Source of the DNA: Fagopyrum homotropicum
Lineage: Eukaryota; Streptophyta; Magnoliopsida; Caryophyllales; Polygonaceae
Assembly: GCA_033239125.1 (NCBI GenBank)
Contig: BSWB01000006.1
Location: 33,782,001-33,846,000 of the forward strand
Reading direction: 5' to 3'
Length of the DNA: 64,000 nucleotides
Position numbers and translations under genes: made by a program. Under the pieces are notes generated by a model. The model saw only the letters and a program-made list of their open reading frames with translations. It was not told where the DNA came from and made no database searches. Shown here piece by piece: positions 58,495 to 64,000 of this stretch. Each line of letters opens with the position of its first letter. The stretch's first letter is position 1.

Positions 58495-59439
58495 CGCAGG
58501 GGCGGGGGCAGCCAGCCGCAGGGGCGTTCTTCCTTCTGTGCTGGGCGCTAATGCAGCCGCAGGGGCAACTGTGGGTGCGGAAATAACGACAGAAGGTTCA
58601 CTTTGTGACTCTTTTGTTGATTCTTATTGGATTTGCTTCCCGCTCCTTAATGTTAGGGCACTAACATTCTCCTTGGGGTTTATAAACATTTGGGAAGACA
58701 ATCCTTCGAAAAGCCTTGATTCGGTCCTTGAAATAGCTTCCGCCATTTGGCCTACCTGCTTCTCAAGGTTCTTGATGCTTGATTCTGTTGTTTGGACATG
58801 AGTAGCAAAGTGTTTAGTCAAAACCTGCAACATATCTTCAGTTGAGTGATACTTACCTTGGCAGGGTTGTTGTTGTTGGTTTTGTTGATCCCTCCAACAG
58901 AAATTCTGTTGGTCACGCCAATTTGGCATGAAATTTTGTGCATAGGGATCGTTCCTAGGTCTTTGCTGCTGTGGTTGTCCATAACCCATTGTGTTTACTT
59001 TAGCATCGTCATCTTGAACTTGTGGACACATGTCCGTGGGATGATACGGGTCAGCACAAACTCCACAAGCTTTGAGCTGTTGCGGTGTTCCCATAAGTGT
59101 TAACCTCTTCACCATTTCCTTCAATTCCACCAGCTCGGTGGAAATCTCGCGCTTCCCGGAACTCACGGCATGAACTCCTTTCTTAGCCGGGGTCCTTCCA
59201 AAGTTCCGAGTTCCTTCCGCTAGTTCCTGTATCTTTTCCAAAGCAAGGTCAGGAGTAGAGTTAAGAATATTACCTCCGCAAGCCGCATCGACGATCCTCC
59301 TTTCATTGTCTAGCCATACATTGTACAAGTACAAGACTAGATCTTGAGTTGGATATCCGTGGAAAGGACAGCTGGATCGGAGGCATGCAAAACTAGATTC
59401 CTTCCTTCCTTGATCTTCAACCCTCCAAACTTCCTTCAA
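58495..59439 (-). pseudogene. Eo gag (5'-truncated)
   Basis: In frame with the protease through a single TAA at 58624. Gag blocks include SCPFHGYPTQDLVLYLYNVW, a zinc-knuckle-like CGVCADPYHPTDMC, a Gln-rich stretch (NWRDQQNFCWRDQQN) and a coiled-coil-like SSIKNLEKQVGQMAEAIS. The N-terminal half is missing: at about 59415 the sequence turns into LTR-A. The 58495-58623 part encodes an Ala/Pro-rich linker from type-B motifs. Confidence 0.82.
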
Positions 59440-60102
59440 AACTTCTTTTAACTCTGGAGAACTACTGCTCCTCTGATCCGGAATTTTCGAGATAGCTGAA
59501 TTCTAGAAAATCAGCCTCTTTATATAGGAGAATTGTCTTCCTAAGATAAAATACTTTACTAAGATAATTTTCTTCTTTAAAATATCTTTATATCTTTCAA
59601 AATATATCAGCCAAAAAGATATGCTTCCTTCCAGAAATCCATCCTAAAATATGTGATATTCACTTTTTAAAAATAGAAGATCTCAGCCAAAGATAAAGAT
59701 CTCGTGTCCCGTCATCACTTCGCCTCGGTCCAGTCGATCATGAAGATCACCTTGGTTGAGGTGGCACTGTAGCCAACCGAGGTGAATCTCAGTTAAGCGT
59801 AAATCTCTCTGATCTGGTCCAAAATCAATCTTCTAAATCATTTCCATGCTTCTTGAGCTCTTCTTATAACTCCTCAATGTTCCAGAATGTAGCTTCAATG
59901 ACTCCTTAGCTTCCTTAGCTCCATTTCGTTCCAAAACGTGCCATTTTCCCTAGAAATACAACGAAACTAGGTGTAGACCTTGATTCTCGCAAACGTAAAC
60001 AAAACAACATAATGATCAAAGAATATACATCCATACTTACATATATATGAAGATAAAACGTCTAAACCAATCCCAAAATATAGACTATAATACATGCAAT
60101 CA
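59415..60102 (-). repeat. Truncated LTR-A fused to Eo gag
   Basis: The sense start TGATTGCATG at 60102 and about 690 bp match the first part of the solo LTR-A at 61676, including tgagattcacctcgg-type motifs and the TATA-like tatatagg (about 59519-59526). It stops near 59415 where gag begins, with no LTR 3' part, no primer site and no leader. The flanking bases cgtat (60103-60107) would be its target duplication, whose partner I could not find. Confidence 0.7.
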
Positions 60103-61044
60103 CGTATGATCCGTTTCATTGCTTGAGAATGATGTTCGCGAGGGTCATGCATAAAGAGACATACCTGCTGAACAACAAACGAGATATCCGGCCGGGTAAA
60201 TGTGAGGTATTGAAGAGCGCCAGCGATGCTGCGGTAGAACATGGGGTCGGGCATTTTTTGGCTAGATGCGCTGTCAAGCTTTGCCTTACAATCAATAGGG
60301 GTAGTAGCCGATTTACAGTTTTTCATTTTGGCCTTGTCAAGTATCTCAAGGGCATACTTCATTTGGTGAAGGAACAAACCTGTAGAATTACAAACAACCG
60401 AGACTCCGAGGAAATAGCTCAAGTCACCCAAGTCGGTCATAGAGAATTCTGACTAAAGCATGTTCATCAAGTGAGACATGATGGCGGGTGAAGACGCAGT
60501 TAGTACAATGTCGTCTACATATAAGAGCAAATAGACCGTTGTTTGCTTGCCCCGGTAAACGAACAAGGAGTGATCCAACTGGCAGCTGCGGAAACCAAGT
60601 TTGAATAGGTATTTGGCAAAACAATGATACTAGGCACGAGGCGCCTGTTTGAGGCCGTATAAAGACTTTCGGATGAGGCATACATGGCACCGTCGAGACG
60701 GATCCGTGAACCCGGGTGGCTGATTCATGTACACAGTCTCCTCAAGGTGACCATGAAGGAAGGCATTCTTGACGTCCAACTGATGAATAGGCCAGCCATG
60801 GTGCAATGCTATGCTTAGAACGGTTCGAATAGTAGCCGGTTTAACTACCGGTCTAAAGGTTTCGTCACAATCAACCCCAACTTCTTGTGATCGTTTATTC
60901 ATCACCAGGCGGGCTTTGTGGCGCTCTAGGGTGCCATCAAACGTGTACTTATGTTTAAAAAGCCACATGCAGCAAATAATATTAGCATCCCGGGGACGAG
61001 GGACCAAGTCCCACGTTCCATTTTTAATTAAAGCACTAAACTCT
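60103..61044 (-). pseudogene. Copia reverse transcriptase with start of RNase H
   Basis: FKHKYTFDGTLERHKARLVM, FRPVVKPATIRTVLSIAL, LDVKNAFLHGHLEETVYMNQ, SLYGLKQAPRA then stop. Past a frameshift come LLYVDDIVLTASSPAIM (catalytic Y-V-D-D), MTDLGDLSYFLGV, YRSIAGALQYLTFTRPDISF and HHSQAMKRIIR, where the LTR-A fragment begins. At least two stops (about 60628 and 60455) disable it. Confidence 0.88.
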
Positions 61045-61675
61045 TCATTCGTAGCGGCATGCCAGTTTGGGTCTTGTAAGGCTTTTTTTAGAAGATTTAG
61101 GTATGAGAAAGATGCTAGGGGATGTGGTGTTGAGGTTGTATTTCGTGTTAGGTTTGAAAATTCCTGCTTGGGCTCGGGTGACGAGGGTAGGAAGGGCCGG
61201 ATGCGGGGTTGGCGAACGGGCCTGTAGGGGAGCGGGGATGAATGGGCCGGGTTTGTCGTGTGGTCTTGTGTGCCGGAGAGACCAACAGGGGGGTTGGTAT
61301 GTTTGGGTGTGTGTGGTGAGGCGATGGGGAAGCCGGTGGTGGAGTGGGTTGAGTCGGGGCAACGAACTGAAAAATCCGGTGTAATAGGGGCAATAGAGTG
61401 GGTTCGTTATTGTGGGTGGGTGACGGGCTAGGTTCGGGCGAGGTGTATGGGAATGTTAACTCGTCAAAGACCACATGTTGAGAAATGAGAACCCTTTTGG
61501 TGTCGAGACGCATGCATTTGTACCGCCGATGGTTAGGTGAGAACCCTAAAAAAACGCATTTTGTGGAGCGAGGAGATAACTTGTGGGGTGCGGTGGCACT
61601 CATGTTGGGGAAGCATAGGAACCCGGGTACACGAAGGTGGGCGTAGGAGGGTTGACGGTTGTATAGGGCGACTGT
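61045..61675 (-). pseudogene. Copia integrase C-terminus and Pro-rich linker
   Basis: RQPSYAHLRVPGFLCFPNMS, KCVFLGFSPNHRRYKCMRLD and QHVVFDELTFPY are the integrase C-terminal region. A long Pro/Thr/Ser linker and a degenerate block leading to RT follow. The reading is interrupted upstream by the solo LTR-A; joining across it restores PNPTV-ALYNRQ. Confidence 0.8.
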
Positions 61676-63454
61676 TGATAACATGTATTATAGTCTATAT
61701 TTTGGGATTGGTTTAGACGTTTTATCTTCATAAATCTGCATGTATAGATGTATATTCTTTGATTATATTGTTGTTTTGTCTACCTTTGCAGGAATCGAGG
61801 TCTACACCTAGTTTCATTGTAATTGTAGGGAAAATAGCACGTTTTGGACTGAAATGGAGCTAAGGAAGCTAAGGAGTCATTGGAGCTACATTCAGGAGCA
61901 TTGAGGAGTTATAAGAAGATCTTAGGAAGCATGAAAATGATTTAGAGGATTGATTTTGGACCAAATTCGAGATAATTTACATTCAGATGAGATTCACCTC
62001 GGTCAGCTACAGTATCACCTCGACCGAGGTGATCTTGAGGAGCGTCTGGACCGAGGCGAACACCTCACCGCCAACAAGATCTTTATTTTTGGTTGAGATC
62101 TTCTATTTTTGGAAAGAGAATATCACATATTTTTTGCTGGATTTTTGGAAGGAAGATATTATATTTGGGTGATATATTTTGAGAGATATGGATATATTTT
62201 CTAGTAAATTATCTTTTTAAGATATTTTATCTTTGGAAGATAATTTTCCTATATAAAGGGTTGTATTTTCTACAATTCAGCCATGCTTGGAGCATCCTGG
62301 AAATTCCAGATCAAGGAGAAGAGTTCTCCAGAGTTGGAAGGAAGGTTTGAAGGAATTTTGAAGGTTGAAATTCAAGGAAGGAAGGAATCAAGTTGAAGTT
62401 GGCTTTGAAGGATTTTGTAAGACTTTCTTAGATTGGCTTTTGGTTTTGTTGTCTTTTCTGATTTTTTATTGAGGAATGCTGATTTGTTGTTTGTTTGATT
62501 CATTCAGTTATTGAGACCTTTGTGTTAAGGTTTTCTTGTTTGAATATTGATTCCTTTCTTATAAATTTGATTATTGTTATCATGATGATTGTTGACTAAG
62601 TTCTTTATGCGATTCTAGGGTGATTGGCTGAAAGTTGTGGGAAAGACGATGATAGAATGATCTTAATCGCAGCAGGACCCTGAAAGCTCGAGCATTTACC
62701 TTAACAGATGAACACCTCGGTCAGTCATTGAACAACTCGGCCGGGATGGAATATAACTGAGCGAGGCGAACCTTTCCTGAACCTTATCTGAGTTAAAAGT
62801 TTAAGTTTACCAAATCCTATCCTTGTTATACCTTTCCTGGTTCAACACAAGCCTAGGATGAGACTTACCCGGTGATTCCTTTATTTGTTTACCCAAGATC
62901 ATGAGTGTAGGTAATAAAGGTTTATCCTTTATTGGGGTTTGAGTGTGCCTTCATCCCATCTTTGTGAGTTAGTCTGAGATTTACCCGGTAAAGGTTGATT
63001 CTATTCCCTTGGGTGGTGTGTTGGTTTGAGATTATAGTTCCTTTCCTTAGTACCTTGAGACTTACCCGGTAAAAGGAGCTTTGGTTTGGGATAGTGAGTA
63101 GTGAGACTTACCCGGTGATCTATTCCCACCTTAGAAACACCTTCCCTTTGCAAACCTCAGCTTTGTCCACGTTATCCTTTGAGATCTTGAGTCGGAACCA
63201 CAATTGGATGCTTTAATCCCTAGAATCCGCATTCCCTTTATCTGACTTTTATATCATCTTTGATTGTTTTAATTTGCTTGTGGTTTATTTGACAACCTGA
63301 TTATGGTACTTTGTTTAACTATAGTCCCTGTGATCGACCCCTGGAATTCTTGCTTTTATTACAATTGATCTGTACACTGCGGGTTCGCATATTGTTCAAG
63401 CATACTTCTTGGGTTATAAATATTAAAGCTTGCACACACCTTTTGGAGCGAACA
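61676..63454 (+). mobile_element. Solo LTR-A inserted in the Copia integrase
   Basis: 1779 bp, TGATAACATG...GGAGCGAACA, opposite in orientation to its Copia host. Target duplication actgt / accgt (61671-61675 and 63455-63459, one mismatch). Same family as the E2 LTRs. Type-A motifs: cacctcgaccgaggtg at 62017-62032 and half-sites around it, and a second cluster at about 62710-62770. TATA-like cctatataaaggg is at about 62250-62262. Four to five acttacccggt repeats lie toward the 3' part. Confidence 0.88.
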
Positions 63455-63459
63455 ACCGT

Positions 63460-64000
63460 CGGGTTTGGGAATGTAGTGGATTTTGAAGGTAGAATATTGT
63501 GAAGGTAGGTAGCCATGTGAAGGGCTTCTACCCAAAAAGAGGGCGGAAGAGAGGCGTGGAAGAGGAGTGTGCGTATTTTATCATTTAAGGTATGTAAGAC
63601 ACGTTCGGCTTTACCGTTTTGTGGTGAGGTTTGTGGGCAAGAAAAGCGGATGACGATACCTTGACGTTTGCAAAAGTCATGGACGGGTTTATTGTCAAAT
63701 TTCTCACCCATGTCACATTGAAAGCTTTTTATGTAAACGTTGAATTGTGTCTTGACAAGATCATGAAAGTATAGGAATATGACATGAGTATCCGATTTAT
63801 TACGTAAAGGAAAAACCCAAACATAATTGGTGAAGTCATCCAAGAGAACCAAATAATACTTAAAACCACTATCACTAGGTAAAGGAGATGTCCAAAGATC
63901 ACAAAGCAAAATGTCGAAGGGAGCAAAAGTGCGAGTATTCGACGGAAAAAATGGTAAACGTTTGCTTTTGGTAATTTGACAAGATGAGCAAATAGGGATT
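63460..64000 (-). pseudogene. Copia integrase catalytic core (partial)
   Basis: CDLWTSPLPSDSGFKYYLVL with LDDFTNYVWVFPLRNKSD (first Asp region), FQCDMGEKFDNKPVHDFCKR (second Asp; Met where relatives have Asn), RFSCPQTSPQNGKAERVLHT (Glu) and LPPSFWVEALHMATYLHNIL. The N-terminal zinc region continues past the window edge, where aaatagggatt suggests the H..C..C part. It is open across the visible part. Confidence 0.85.

Larger units (their letters stand above)
38620..59415 (-). mobile_element. Eo: Athila-type Ty3/gypsy element with integrase, interrupted by E2
   Basis: Minus-strand order: gag (5'-truncated), protease, RT (to 56332), the E2 insertion, RNase H (from 44542), integrase, C-terminal tail, non-coding spacer, an Athila-type ORF, polypurine tract and LTR-B. 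Gag to RT lies in a single reading frame, as in Athila, with a few stops. Its 5' LTR, primer site and gag start are missing. At about 59415 gag is fused to a fragment of LTR-A. Confidence 0.75.
60103..64000 (-). mobile_element. Second Ty1/Copia element (runs off the window), with two insertions
   Basis: Minus-strand order: integrase (from beyond 64000), solo LTR-A insertion, integrase C-terminus, Pro-rich linker, RT, and RNase H cut at 60103 by the truncated LTR-A. It is better preserved than the first Copia element and belongs to a different lineage. Its LTRs are not in the window, or lie beyond the gypsy stack and were not found. Confidence 0.8.

Overview
This is a stretch of plant nuclear DNA, most likely from a eudicot. 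The background is AT-rich, the transposon families are typical plant ones, and the only ordinary host gene I can support is a two-domain GT-2/DF1-type trihelix transcription factor with a single intron (24402-27089, + strand). The species cannot be read from the sequence. Nearly everything else is transposable elements nested in one another, so the window reads as a gene island beside a retrotransposon pile-up.

Left part (1-24196). A hAT-type non-autonomous element (407-1568) carries a small inverted-repeat MITE and a (TA)n run. A degenerate LTR-element remnant lies around 2.9-4.5 kb. A chromovirus-like LTR piece (from 5397) is split by a second hAT element (5872-6380) with a perfect 8-bp target duplication. 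A LINE occupies 6853-12220: its 5' half is inverted against its 3' half, with a 10-bp overlap at the reverse-transcriptase breakpoint, which is the structure expected from twin priming. A miniature TRIM element (13191-13692) follows. Next is a decayed Copia element (13783-19451) holding a 2.5-kb solo chromovirus LTR (15530-18021) and an internal 170-bp duplication. A third hAT element (21739-22126) with 48-bp tandem repeats precedes the promoter region of the trihelix gene.

Right part (29698-64000). Minus-strand Ty3/gypsy elements of the Tat/Athila type are stacked here. E1 (29698-38619) and E2 (44548-56326) belong to one family with gag, protease, RT and RNase H but no integrase. E2 is complete, with two 1752-bp LTRs and a perfect 5-bp target duplication (catga). 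E2 sits inside the pol of Eo (38620 to about 59415), which does carry an integrase and an Athila-type ORF. One LTR (38620-40031, here LTR-B) lies between Eo and E1: it follows the polypurine tract of Eo and directly abuts the primer-binding site of E1, a chimeric or tandem provirus arrangement. Two solo LTRs (29764-31390 and 61676-63454) and a truncated LTR (59415-60102) complete the stack, which abuts a second, minus-strand Copia element (60103-64000) running off the window.

The most unusual signal is a set of short GC-rich inverted-repeat motifs dispersed through the gypsy LTRs, untranslated regions and even the gag-protease coding linkers. Each family has its own motif (type A CACCTCGACCGAGGTG, type B CCGCCCCTGCGG, type C CCACGGCCGTGG), yet the clusters sit at corresponding places in related LTRs. 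The sequence has turned over while the dyad symmetry has been kept. I know of no description of this. The second notable point is the integrase-less E1/E2 family lying with an integrase-bearing relative that could mobilise it in trans.
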